From JANQSP01 sp965237565 (GTDB lineage: Bacteria > Bdellovibrionota > Bdellovibrionia > Bdellovibrionales > UBA1609), in the NCBI GenBank assembly GCA_965237565.1, contig OZ250145.1, forward strand, positions 496,001 to 560,000: a DNA stretch of 64,000 nucleotides, written 5' to 3'. Under the pieces are notes generated by a model. The model was not told where the DNA came from. It saw nothing but the letters and a program-made list of their open reading frames with translations, and did not search any database. This document shows positions 43,968-52,380 of this stretch, piece after piece (position 1 is the first letter of the stretch; each line of letters opens with the position of its first letter). The translations under genes were made by a program, and so were the position numbers.

Positions 43968-44953
43968 ATACAACGATGAATTTGTCTCCTAAAAAAATAA
44001 TTGTTTTAAAAAAGCAAGAGGGTTTGCGCTTAGATGTTTTCCTATCCCAACAAGGATTCACACGCTCGCAAGCTCTTATGATGATCAAAAAATCTTTTGT
44101 GAAAAAGTTTTCGAAATCAGTCGCTTTAAAACCTTCTCACTTAGTGAAGGAGGGAGAAGTTTTTCAAATCCTTATTCCCCCAGAAACAGAACCTCTTTCT
44201 TCTTCTCATTATCCTTCAGTCCCTATTGTTTTTGAAGATGATTATTTGCTTGTCATAAATAAACCAGCTCCCCTTGTGGTTCATCCGGCTCATGGGCATC
44301 AACAAGACACTCTTGTTGATGCCTTACGGAGCAAAAAAATTACCCTGTCACCGGGAGTGCAGGATGATCGTCCGGGAGTGGTTCATCGCTTGGATAAGGA
44401 CGTAAGTGGTTTGATGATCTTAGCCAAAAGTTTGGAAGCGCAAAGCCTACTCATTAAGCAATTTAAAGAAAAAAAAGTCCATCGAATCTACAGAGCTTTG
44501 GTGGTCGGTTCTTTCGAGGAAGGAGAAGCTGTCATAAGAAGTTTTATTGGTCGTCATCCACGAGATAGAAAGCGATTTTGTTCCTTTCAAAGAGAAGAAA
44601 AAGGTAGCAAACTAGCTGTGACTTTCTGTCGTGTTTTAGAAAGTTGGAAAAAGGTGATTCATCATTTGGAATGTCGCTTAGAGACAGGAAGAACTCACCA
44701 AATTCGGATTCATGTTGCCGATAAAGGTCTATCTTTGATAGGGGATCCAGTTTATTCTTCTATGAAAAAATGGAATCGTCATCCAGATGTAAAAAACTTG
44801 AAAACGGATATGATACATTTGAATCGAATTGCCCTTTATTCGGCTTCTCTTCGTTTTATTCATCCAATCACCAAAACTCCTCTCCAATTTCATGAGCCGT
44901 GGCCCGAAGCTTTGGAGACACTTTTAGACAAATTGGACTTTTGTAAAGCTTAA
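43964..44953 (+). CDS. rluD: RluD-type 23S rRNA pseudouridine synthase
   Basis: About 329 residues. An S4-like RNA-binding region (RLDVFLSQQGFTRSQALMMIK) is followed by the catalytic domain: VHRLDKDVSGLMILAKS with the catalytic Asp, HRIYRALVVG, and RLETGRTHQIRIHVADKGLSLIGDPVY. These match RluD/RluC. I chose ATG 43964 because it overlaps the tsaB stop; ATG 43976 is also possible. RluC-like specificity cannot be ruled out. Confidence 0.9.
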   Translation: MNTTMNLSPKKIIVLKKQEGLRLDVFLSQQGFTRSQALMMIKKSFVKKFSKSVALKPSHLVKEGEVFQILIPPETEPLSSSHYPSVPIVFEDDYLLVINKPAPLVVHPAHGHQQDTLVDALRSKKITLSPGVQDDRPGVVHRLDKDVSGLMILAKSLEAQSLLIKQFKEKKVHRIYRALVVGSFEEGEAVIRSFIGRHPRDRKRFCSFQREEKGSKLAVTFCRVLESWKKVIHHLECRLETGRTHQIRIHVADKGLSLIGDPVYSSMKKWNRHPDVKNLKTDMIHLNRIALYSASLRFIHPITKTPLQFHEPWPEALETLLDKLDFCKA

Positions 44954-45035
44954 GAATTTTTTTCTTCAATGATCTCTTTTTTTGACCGACAAGTTTCAGT
45001 GGATGAACTTTTAGGAAAAGAAAAGAGTTTCTTTT

Positions 45036-45509
45036 ATGTATAAGACTGGAATCTGGATTTTTTTGATGGCGGGAGTGTTTTTTTCTAACATAGCTTCTTG
45101 GTTTGTTTTGTTTTCATCTGAGAGACGAAAAGCTGTTCAAAGTGTTATACAAAAAAAAGATTCAAGAATCCTATCTATTGTAGAAGGAGATCTTAAAAAC
45201 GATGGATTTTCTGTGAAGGTAGTGAAATCGAGAACTGTTAACGGCATCACTCTTGATTTTTATTCAGAAATTCAAAACGGAAATCGCTATCTCATTAGCC
45301 ATGTTCTCATACCAAATGGCAAGGAGGATGGATTTTTTGACTATCGTTCGGAGGCTGTTCAGCTAGCGGTGGTGGATTTGGATGGAGATGGTAAGATGGA
45401 ACTTGTCTCACCTGCCTTCAATGATAAGCTGACAGCTTTTTTAAATCCTTATCACTTTTCTTCCAAAGTGGGAGCCTTCATTCCATTTTTTTTTCGTAAT
45501 CAAAAGTAA
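45036..45509 (+). CDS. Small exported or membrane-anchored protein
   Basis: 157 residues with an N-terminal membrane segment (about 5-25, GIWIFLMAGVFFSNIASWFVL) and a periplasmic part ending in VVDLDGDGKMELVSPAF, an FG-GAP-like or EF-hand-like calcium loop. The function is unknown. It is preceded by an 80-bp gap that should hold its promoter. Confidence 0.6.
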   Translation: MYKTGIWIFLMAGVFFSNIASWFVLFSSERRKAVQSVIQKKDSRILSIVEGDLKNDGFSVKVVKSRTVNGITLDFYSEIQNGNRYLISHVLIPNGKEDGFFDYRSEAVQLAVVDLDGDGKMELVSPAFNDKLTAFLNPYHFSSKVGAFIPFFFRNQK

Positions 45510-45591
45510 TTTTTTTTAGATTCCCTTTGTTGTAGTGGCATGAAATTCTCATAGTGGCATAAGCGTTTTACAAATGGCCACAGCCGGGTTT

Positions 45592-45984
45592 TCAGTGGAT
45601 ATGTCTTGGCCAGAGTTCAAAAAGACATTCACGCCAGTAATAAGGAACTTCTTTAAAAAACTGACAGTTCAACTTAAAAACTCCTCGGCCCAAGTGTTGG
45701 GAGTTCGTGACATTGGCTTCCAAATCTATTTCCATGGAAGGAATATACATGATTAGGTTTTTTTGATGGAGAAATTCCAGATTCAATCTGTATTTGGCAG
45801 AGGGTAGAACCAAATCTTTGTGATTCAAAATCAACTGAAAGCATTCAGGAGTGAGTTGTGAAATGAGAGCTTTCTTGGCTATGAGATTTTCTTCACCAGA
45901 CAAAGTGATAGAGGAAGCTTTTACCATGATCGGTATTTTTACTTCTGCAGCCTTTTGAGGAATCATTCTGATCTTTTTCATCAT
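45592..45984 (-). CDS. Small protein, possible PilZ-like domain
   Basis: 130 residues, basic, with several predicted strands. The C-terminal FKLNCQFFKEVPYYWRECLFELWP is reminiscent of PilZ-like proteins, but the RxxxR and (D/N)xSxxG c-di-GMP motifs are not clear. The next upstream gene on this strand encodes MglA, about 100 bp away. It may be a cytoplasmic regulator; the family call is weak. Confidence 0.5.
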   Translation of the reverse strand: MMKKIRMIPQKAAEVKIPIMVKASSITLSGEENLIAKKALISQLTPECFQLILNHKDLVLPSAKYRLNLEFLHQKNLIMYIPSMEIDLEANVTNSQHLGRGVFKLNCQFFKEVPYYWRECLFELWPRHIH

Positions 45985-46080
45985 AAGTCACAAATAGGTT
46001 TGCCAGACTGAGTGAAGGTATCGGATTACTAGACTAAAGTCTTTAGAAACTGGGTGATAATTTTTCAAAAATTATCCGTC

Positions 46081-46671
46081 TCATTGCAACTTGCCTCCTT
46101 TTAAGACAGCGATCACAATTTTGGACAAAGTCTTCAGTGTCTCAAAAACACCCTGACCTTTGCTCGCCACAGCCGGAAAATCTGCTTTGTTGTGGTGGTT
46201 GAGCATTGTTCTTAGTTCAGTCAGGGAGTGAGTCTCATTTTTATCCATTTTGTTATATTGAATCACCATGGGAATTTGGTCCAAACTGATTCCTTCTGCC
46301 TTCAAAAGGTTTTGGAGTTGATTCAAGGCTTGTTGATTCGCAGACATTTTTTCTTTTTGTGCATCAGCTACAAAAATTATACCGTCTACACCCTTTAAAA
46401 GAAGGGCTTGCGAGGTCTCAAAGAGTTCTCCACCGGGAAAAGTGTAAATATGTAAGCGAGTTTTCAGGCCACGGATTGTGCCAACGTCAAGAGGGAGAAA
46501 ATCAAAAAACGCGCTTGATTCTGTTTGTAGAGGAATCGACAAATGATCTAAGTCTTGTGCCAGGGTGTTTCGGCAAATCCATTTGATGTTTGTTGTTTTT
46601 CCCGAGCCAGCTGGACCGTAGTAGATAATTTTACAATGAATCTCTTGGGCATTGTAATTAAATAAAGACAT
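46081..46671 (-). CDS. mglA: MglA-like small Ras-family GTPase
   Basis: 196 residues. IIYYGPAGSGKTTNIKWI is the P-loop, TFPGGELFETSQALLLKGVDGIIFVAD the switch 2 and third strand, and NKMD the guanine motif. MglA sets cell polarity and controls motility or pili in myxobacteria and Bdellovibrio. No mglB is next to it. It starts one base from the recR stop, so it is co-transcribed with recR and dnaX. Confidence 0.9.
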   Translation of the reverse strand: MSLFNYNAQEIHCKIIYYGPAGSGKTTNIKWICRNTLAQDLDHLSIPLQTESSAFFDFLPLDVGTIRGLKTRLHIYTFPGGELFETSQALLLKGVDGIIFVADAQKEKMSANQQALNQLQNLLKAEGISLDQIPMVIQYNKMDKNETHSLTELRTMLNHHNKADFPAVASKGQGVFETLKTLSKIVIAVLKGGKLQ

Positions 46672-47277
46672 TTATAGCTCAACTCTATTTTCTAAGGCTC
46701 GTCCAAGTGTTTGTTCATCAATATAATCAATGTCTCCTCCAAAAGGAATTCCATGCGCGAGGCGAGATATTTTCACATTTTGTCCCTTCAAGAGTTTGCT
46801 TAAATAAAGAGCTGTGATATCTCCTTCCATATCTGCATCCAAGGCTAAAATAACTTCTTTGATCCCTTTCGATTGGATTTTTTTTAGTAAAGCTTCAATA
46901 GTTAAATCGCTAGGATTAATCCCATGCAGAGGGGAGAGGGTACCGTGAAGGACATGGTATTTCCCATTAAATTTTCCAGAAGCTTCTATTTGTGCAATGT
47001 CGAAAGGTTCTTCCACCACGCATACTACGTCCTCTTTTCTTTGGGACGTGCAAAGGGGGCAAATATCTTTTTCCTCTGTGAAAGTGAAACACTGGGAACA
47101 TTTTTTTATGCAGGTCTTTATGTCTTGCAAGGCTTGTCTGAGTTTTTGAATGTCAGAAAGAGATGTTTTGAGCAACCAGCCAGCCCATCGATTTGCACTG
47201 CGAGGGCCAACACTTGGCCACTTTTTTAATTCGTGTATAAGGCGATCCAAAGAAGGAACTGAATGTTTGTATTTCAT
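46672..47277 (-). CDS. recR: Recombination mediator protein RecR
   Basis: 201 residues. GPRSANRWAGWLL is the N-terminal HhH region, CSQCFTFTEEKDICPLC the zinc finger, and LALDADMEGDITALYLSKLL the TOPRIM domain. RecR works with RecF and RecO to load RecA. The usual ybaB gene between dnaX and recR is absent; only 13 bp separate the two. Confidence 0.95.
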   Translation of the reverse strand: MKYKHSVPSLDRLIHELKKWPSVGPRSANRWAGWLLKTSLSDIQKLRQALQDIKTCIKKCSQCFTFTEEKDICPLCTSQRKEDVVCVVEEPFDIAQIEASGKFNGKYHVLHGTLSPLHGINPSDLTIEALLKKIQSKGIKEVILALDADMEGDITALYLSKLLKGQNVKISRLAHGIPFGGDIDYIDEQTLGRALENRVEL

Positions 47278-47290
47278 TTTGCTACATCCA

Positions 47291-48667
47291 TTATAAATCT
47301 AAAATATCAGATCGAAAAATGTCTTGTTCTTTTTCAGCAAATCGACGTTTGCGAATATCTGTTGAAAGAGCAGAAATGGGCATCTCTCCTTTCAATTGTT
47401 TCGTCTGGAGTGGGAACTCTTTTTCGGTAGATAGCTTGTGGGAGTCCGAATCATTCCTCCTTGTTCCTAAAGGATTTTGCAAAACAGATTTTTGTTTCTT
47501 ATCATTTGAATCCTTGGGAGGTTCTTTTTGTTCGATTTGTTGATGATCTGCGGAGGAAGATAGAAATAAGGATTCAATATGAGGGGCTTGGCTCATTTTC
47601 AAAAGCCACATTTCCAAAAAAACTTTTGTGTCTTGTACACGAGGAATTTCCATTGAAGCTTTTAGGGCCATATCAAAGAGTAAGTGCAAATCCTCTAGAG
47701 AAATAAGTTTTATCCATTTTTTCAATTGTGTTTTTTCTTCTGTGGAAAGAGGAATCATGGGATGGATGGAAGGGGAATCCAGTTTTAATAAGATCAGATT
47801 TCTCAACTCTCTAATGAGATGTTGCAGAAAAAGGCTGGGCTCTGCCCCCTTGTTGTGGAGTCCAAAAAGCACTTCCAGCATTTTTGACGGATCTTTTTGC
47901 AAAAGACTTTCTATGCTTTCCATTAATAAAGAACGATCTGTTAGTCCCAGAATTTCACCGACTTCTTTTGTGTCAAATTTGTTCTGTGAGAAAGCAATCA
48001 TTTGATCCAAAAGACCTTGAGCATCCCTTAGAGAACCCATAGATTCTCTAACTAGCATCCACAAAGCTTCTTCGCTGACTTCTATTTTTTCTTGTTGGCA
48101 GATTTTTTTTAACTGAGAGTGAATCAAAGAATCCGCAATTTGCTGAAATTGTAGAATCTGGCAACGAGACAAGACTGTGGAGGGAATTTTTCTCATTTCA
48201 GTAGTAGCCATGATAAAGATTACATGAGGAGGAGGTTCTTCCAAAGTTTTTAAAAGAGCATTGAAGGCACTTCCTGAGAGCATGTGAACTTCATCAATGA
48301 TATAAATCTTGAAGGGGCCGGTGGGTAAATAACTGATGGTTTCTTTCATCTGTCTTACTGCTTCCACCCCGTTGTTACTGGCTCCATCAATTTCCATCAC
48401 ATCCAGAGAGCGACTGACCTCTATGTCTTTGCAAGTTTTGCACTGGCCACAGGAAATGAAATTTTTCTTATGAAGGCAGTTCAGAGTTTTTGCCAAAATA
48501 CGGGCTGTCGAAGTCTTGCCCGTTCCTCTTGGGCCAGCAAAAATGAGAGCTGGATGAACTCGCTTGTCTTTCAAAGAATTCATCAAAGTGCGAGCAACGG
48601 CTTCTTGACCAATCAGATCTTGAAAAGTTTTCGGTCTCCATTTTCTAGCTAGAACTTGATAAGACAT
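47291..48667 (-). CDS. dnaX: DNA polymerase III subunits gamma/tau
   Basis: 458 residues; clamp-loader ATPase. LIGQEAVARTL, GPRGTGKTSTARILAKTLNC (Walker A), the zinc module CGQCKTCKDIEVSRSLD, YIIDEVHMLS (Walker B) and FIMATTEMRKIPSTVLSRCQ with sensor 1 are all seen. It is shorter than E. coli tau (643) and closer to gamma plus a charged tail. No slippery A-run near the middle that would make a gamma form was seen. Confidence 0.95.
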   Translation of the reverse strand: MSYQVLARKWRPKTFQDLIGQEAVARTLMNSLKDKRVHPALIFAGPRGTGKTSTARILAKTLNCLHKKNFISCGQCKTCKDIEVSRSLDVMEIDGASNNGVEAVRQMKETISYLPTGPFKIYIIDEVHMLSGSAFNALLKTLEEPPPHVIFIMATTEMRKIPSTVLSRCQILQFQQIADSLIHSQLKKICQQEKIEVSEEALWMLVRESMGSLRDAQGLLDQMIAFSQNKFDTKEVGEILGLTDRSLLMESIESLLQKDPSKMLEVLFGLHNKGAEPSLFLQHLIRELRNLILLKLDSPSIHPMIPLSTEEKTQLKKWIKLISLEDLHLLFDMALKASMEIPRVQDTKVFLEMWLLKMSQAPHIESLFLSSSADHQQIEQKEPPKDSNDKKQKSVLQNPLGTRRNDSDSHKLSTEKEFPLQTKQLKGEMPISALSTDIRKRRFAEKEQDIFRSDILDL

Positions 48668-48924
48668 ACCTTCCGCTTTCTGTCATGTATTCACTTAGGA
48701 CTATAGTCTAGAGCAACATGGCACCAAATCACCTTGTTTTCTATTTTTTTGCAGAAGGTCAATTTGGTCAAGGAGTTGAGATCACGTAGAATCATTCTTT
48801 TTAAGAAAATTCATCAATCTCTTTTTTTGGACGAATTCTCATAGAACAGATTTCCTTATTTTCCTTTCCCTATCTAAAAAAAGCCCGTTCCCATAGAACA
48901 CACTATTTTATCCATCAAAATGTT

Positions 48925-49632
48925 TTGATTCATCTCATTCGTCGTCCCTACAAGAGCTCCATTGGTCTCACGGTAAAACCTTGTGGCCAGATAGAAATGC
49001 AAGGTTCAAAGTCTGTTTCCTTTCGAGAACTAGAGGATTTTTTGCGTTCTCAGTGGTCATGGGTTGAAAAGCAATTAGATAACTGGAAACAATTAAGAAA
49101 AAAATATCCAATGAAGAAATTTTTGGCTGGGGAATCTTTTTTGTTTCAGGGGAGAAAAATAAAACTTGCATTTCTATCTGGGACAAAAGGTTTTACTGTA
49201 AATCATGATCATCTTATCTATGAATGGACAAAACACAGGGAACTGCATCCCCAATTTTTAAGACAAAACCTTCTTTATTTTTATGAACAAGAAGGGAAAA
49301 AATTGCTAAAAGAAAGGGTCAGTTTTTTTTCTCAGCAAATGAATTTGCTTCCGAGTTCTTTACGTATTGGTTCGCAAAAAACCCTATGGGGTTCTTGTTC
49401 AAATTCTGGAGCCATTTCTCTTAACTGGCGTTTGTTGGCCGCGCCTTTACCTGTACTAGAGTATGTAATCATTCATGAGTTGATCCATTTAAAATATCTT
49501 GATCATTCTAAGTCTTTTTGGCAGTGGGTTTCTAGATGGTGTCCGGACTATCTCGTTCAAGAAAAATGGTTGAAAAATCACAGTTATGCCTTGGACTTTC
49601 TCCTGCCACGCCCAGAACTCCACAATCCTTAA
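48925..49632 (+). CDS. YgjP/DUF45-type zinc metalloprotease
   Basis: 235 residues. VIIHELIHLKYLDHSKSFWQWV contains the HExxH zinc site and the downstream third ligand, as in the YgjP-like family. The start segment LIRRPYKSSIGLTVKP is also typical. Function is little known; related to the SprT/WSS1 group in fold. TTG 48925 is the best available start; no ATG is in frame nearby. Confidence 0.86.
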   Translation: MIHLIRRPYKSSIGLTVKPCGQIEMQGSKSVSFRELEDFLRSQWSWVEKQLDNWKQLRKKYPMKKFLAGESFLFQGRKIKLAFLSGTKGFTVNHDHLIYEWTKHRELHPQFLRQNLLYFYEQEGKKLLKERVSFFSQQMNLLPSSLRIGSQKTLWGSCSNSGAISLNWRLLAAPLPVLEYVIIHELIHLKYLDHSKSFWQWVSRWCPDYLVQEKWLKNHSYALDFLLPRPELHNP

Positions 49633-49675
49633 AAAACGGATGATAAAACAGAAGATCATAAAAAAAAGTATCTGC

Positions 49676-50566
49676 TTAGAGCAGGGAAGTATTTATAAAT
49701 TGAGAAACTTTTTTGATAGATCCCTTGGGAATACGCACACGCCAATTTTCCATATCTGCAGGGATGAATTCGCTTAGCAGGCTGGGGTTGAGTTGTCTAA
49801 TTTTCCTATAAGGTTCTTGAATGTGACGGGCTAGCTTGCGCAGATTAATTCCTCCGGGGACATAAAAGGATTCGTATACGTAGGGTTTTTTGGGCCTCAG
49901 ATAATTGAACCCGTGCAGTTGGGGAGCTTTGGCAATCGTGATAGCGGCGATGAGTTGAGGAACATAGTGAGCGGTCTCGTGCGGAAAATCATATTTTTTG
50001 GAAAGATGCCAGAAATTTTTTGTGTTATATTTTTCTATTAGACGAAGGAGTTTGTTTTCACCCATGTTATAGGCTGCTGCAGCTAGGAACCAATCTCCAA
50101 ATTTATTGTATAGAAATTTCAAATACTGACTAGCGGCATAAGTGCTTTTTTCAAAATCTTTTCTTTCATCCAACCAATAAGCTCTTCGTAAACCAAAGCG
50201 CAGACCCGTTGAGCCGATGAACTGCCAATAGCCCACCGCTTTTGCGGAACTCACTGCTTTCGAGGAGAAACCACTTTCAATCATGGCCATGTAAATCAAA
50301 TCTTCAGGGAGGCCTTCTTCACTAAAAATACGTTTCATGATGGGAGCGTAACAATAAGACCTCTCAAGCCACTTACGAAATCGATCAGAAGAATGAGTTT
50401 TGAAAAATTTCACCCATTGATGAACAAGAGGATTATGAACTAAAGGCAAATCGGAGAAAGGATTTCTTAGAAAAAAATTTTTCTTCTCAATCAAGGCGAT
50501 AGAAGGGAGAGAAACAAAGAACAGGCCGAGACAAATGAAGTGTGAAATCAAAAAGTTTTTTTTCAT
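49676..50566 (-). CDS. Lytic transglycosylase, MltD-like SLT domain
   Basis: 296 residues from ATG 50566 (MKKNFLISH), with signal peptide. The SLT domain is clear: GLPEDLIYMAMIESGFSSKAVS carries the catalytic Glu, followed by AVGYWQFIGSTG and AAAAYNMGENKL. The C-terminus has one LysM-like segment, LARHIQEPYRKIRQLNP. It cuts peptidoglycan in the periplasm. A longer frame from 50620 exists but lacks support. A 24-bp tandem repeat lies about 80 bp upstream. Confidence 0.88.
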   Translation of the reverse strand: MKKNFLISHFICLGLFFVSLPSIALIEKKNFFLRNPFSDLPLVHNPLVHQWVKFFKTHSSDRFRKWLERSYCYAPIMKRIFSEEGLPEDLIYMAMIESGFSSKAVSSAKAVGYWQFIGSTGLRFGLRRAYWLDERKDFEKSTYAASQYLKFLYNKFGDWFLAAAAYNMGENKLLRLIEKYNTKNFWHLSKKYDFPHETAHYVPQLIAAITIAKAPQLHGFNYLRPKKPYVYESFYVPGGINLRKLARHIQEPYRKIRQLNPSLLSEFIPADMENWRVRIPKGSIKKVSQFINTSLL

Positions 50567-50642
50567 CCGATTATTGAGTAAGATGGAAAGCATAGGTGAA
50601 AGCAAGGGAGGTTGAGCCAAAAGGATTGACGCTCAACGGAGG

Positions 50643-50849
50643 ATTTTGCGAGTTTCACTTACAGAGGTTTTGCGAGTTTCACTTACAGAGGTTTTGCGAG
50701 TTTCACTTACAGAGGTTTTGCAAGTTTCACTTACAGAGGTTTTGCAAGTTTCACTTACAGAGGTTTTGCGAGTTTCACTTACAGAGGTTTTGCGAGTTTC
50801 ACTTACAGAGGTTTTGCAAGTTTCACTTACAGAGGTTTTGCAAGTTTTT
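50643..50849. repeat. 24-bp tandem repeat, 8 full copies plus a partial
   Basis: Eight contiguous 24-bp units from 50643, plus a 15-bp partial copy. Units are near identical; the main variation is GCGAG versus GCAAG, in the order G,G,G,A,A,G,G,A,A. The unit is a multiple of three and free of stops in several frames, which creates false open reading frames on both strands. There are no spacers, so it is not a CRISPR. It lies upstream of the transglycosylase gene. Confidence 0.96.
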
Positions 50850-51086
50850 CTTTTACTCACTGTATAAACATATTGCTTGCTCAAGAGTAGCAGCGAACAA
50901 AGAGGAGTGTTTTCACTCTGATTGGAATTTCAGATATCCCAATGATGGGAAAGAGGAGAATTCGACTAAAATCAAGTAAATCTTATATAATCTTAACTGA
51001 ATATAATGGACTGAATAAAATTTTCTTCATAAGTCCGTTAAAACCATGTTTTGCTGTGAAATCGTTTCAATTTAGACAACATACAA

Positions 51087-51115
51087 TTGACAAGCCATGT
51101 ATAGGAATTTTATAC
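51087..51115 (+). promoter_or_regulatory. Sigma-70-type promoter of csrA
   Basis: TTGACA at 51087-51092 and TTATAC at 51110-51115 with a 17-bp spacer. This would start transcription near 51122, about 60 nt before csrA. The leader has a GGA at 51156-51158 and another within the ribosome site at 51171-51173, the type of pair CsrA binds to repress its own gene in other bacteria. Confidence 0.7.
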
Positions 51116-51181
51116 CTGTGACGGGTTTTATGCATTGTTTAAATTTAGAGTGAATGGAGCAAAAGGGCAAGGAGGTCTTTC

Positions 51182-51394
51182 ATGTTGGTCTTAACTCGTA
51201 AGGTCGGAAGTAGTGTGATCATTGATGGTCAGATCAAGATCCAGGTTCTGCAAATAAAAGGTCGTCAGGTTCGTTTGGGCGTGGAAGCACCCAAGGAAAC
51301 AAAAGTGCATCGAGAGGAAGTGCAGAGATCCCTAGATCAAGGAAAAGAAAGAAAAGAAAGAAAAGAAAAATCTCCTGATTACCTGTCGTTGTAG
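51182..51394 (+). CDS. csrA: Carbon storage regulator CsrA
   Basis: 70 residues. MLVLTRKVGSSVIIDGQIKI is the canonical start, and VRLGVEAPKETKVHREEV the RNA-binding strand and helix with the conserved Arg (position 44 in E. coli). CsrA binds GGA loops in mRNA leaders and blocks translation. The tail repeats KERKERKEK, from an A/G-rich tract. A perfect AAGGAGGT ribosome site lies 5 nt before ATG. Confidence 0.95.
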   Translation: MLVLTRKVGSSVIIDGQIKIQVLQIKGRQVRLGVEAPKETKVHREEVQRSLDQGKERKERKEKSPDYLSL

Positions 51395-51497
51395 ATTTTT
51401 TGTTTTTAGATAGCCCATCTTCATCATTCCCATATTTTTATCTTCGTACAAGAAGCTTGATTCTAGAGCTTTTTTTCATTAGTTATTGATTGCCTTT

Positions 51498-52355
51498 ATG
51501 GAATCTGAAGTAGAAAAAGTGTCTTTTAAAAGCATGAGCCGGGGATTGGGTTTTTATTCCAAACAAATCGTCCTCAAGGATTTTCTCCCTCCAGAAAAAC
51601 CTCTTTCTGGTGAAAGGTATTTTCCTCATGAAAAACAAGAAGTTTTGTCGACGCCGGTTATCTCCGATGCTCTTTTGCCCCAAAAATTAGACCTAAATAG
51701 TGAAGGAGATTACGAGAGATTGCTTTATAGCTTAGAACAACCTTGGCTCGGATCGTCTCAAAAAACTTTTTATTCTTCTGCAACAAAAAATAAACCCATA
51801 AAAAAATGCCCTTCTTATCTTTCTTCCATTAAAAAAGGACACATTTCTCAAGTGTTTGGCTCGCCTTCTTTGTCTCAACTCCAAACAGATTTTCAAGAGA
51901 ACTCCACATCCACTTCAAAAAAAATGATCTCAGACTTTAAAAAAACTTCTTCCATTTCACTCAGAAGTTACTGCATAGATTTTGCCCTGGCCTCCTTGTT
52001 ATTTTTTCCTCCTCTCTATTTTTTCATCAGCTTAACACAACAAAGTCCTCCTCTCTTGATGCTAAAAAGTCTTTGGGTTGAGGTTTTGGTTTCTTGTCTA
52101 ATTTTTGCCCAAATTTACTTGCTCGTTTGTCGCTTGTTTTGCCTAGAAAGCTATGGAGAATCTCTTTCCAAAAGAAGACTTTGCTCCCCAAAAAACTCTC
52201 ACCTACCCATTCATCCTTGGTTATTGTTTTGGCGGTTCCTCGTTTCTTGTCTCACAGGCTTTGTGGCTTTGCCGATTCTTAGTGTCTTGTTAAAAAAAGA
52301 CCTATTTTCTTATTTGACAGGCCTTTCTTTCCAAAAGATCGACTCACAACAATGA
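51498..52355 (+). CDS. RDD-family membrane protein with N-terminal cytoplasmic extension
   Basis: 285 residues from ATG 51498. The first 150 are Ser/Lys-rich and probably disordered, with a MSRGLGFY motif at about 13-20. The C-terminal part has three hydrophobic segments; LRSYCIDFALASLLFF resembles the RDD start (Arg...Asp). Transporter or ion-related roles are suggested for this family but not proved. A TTG at 51486 is also open. Confidence 0.6.
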   Translation: MESEVEKVSFKSMSRGLGFYSKQIVLKDFLPPEKPLSGERYFPHEKQEVLSTPVISDALLPQKLDLNSEGDYERLLYSLEQPWLGSSQKTFYSSATKNKPIKKCPSYLSSIKKGHISQVFGSPSLSQLQTDFQENSTSTSKKMISDFKKTSSISLRSYCIDFALASLLFFPPLYFFISLTQQSPPLLMLKSLWVEVLVSCLIFAQIYLLVCRLFCLESYGESLSKRRLCSPKNSHLPIHPWLLFWRFLVSCLTGFVALPILSVLLKKDLFSYLTGLSFQKIDSQQ

Positions 52356-52380
52356 TTTGTAATTTTTCAAAGGCCAATCA

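Noticed and set aside
48668..48924. Small RNA such as 4.5S RNA next to dnaX
   Set aside because: I searched this gap on both strands for the SRP RNA core (GGAAGGAAGCAGC-like) and did not find it.
50643..50849. CRISPR-like direct repeats
   Set aside because: The units are contiguous with no spacers, and there are no cas genes in the window. The same holds for the arrays at 18471, 31886 and 11191.
50596..50979. Open frames on both strands with repeated 8-residue units (FCEFHLQR or SETCKTSV)
   Set aside because: They are products of the 24-bp stop-free DNA repeat. Two plus frames and one minus frame are open at once, none has a ribosome site, and none has homology signs.
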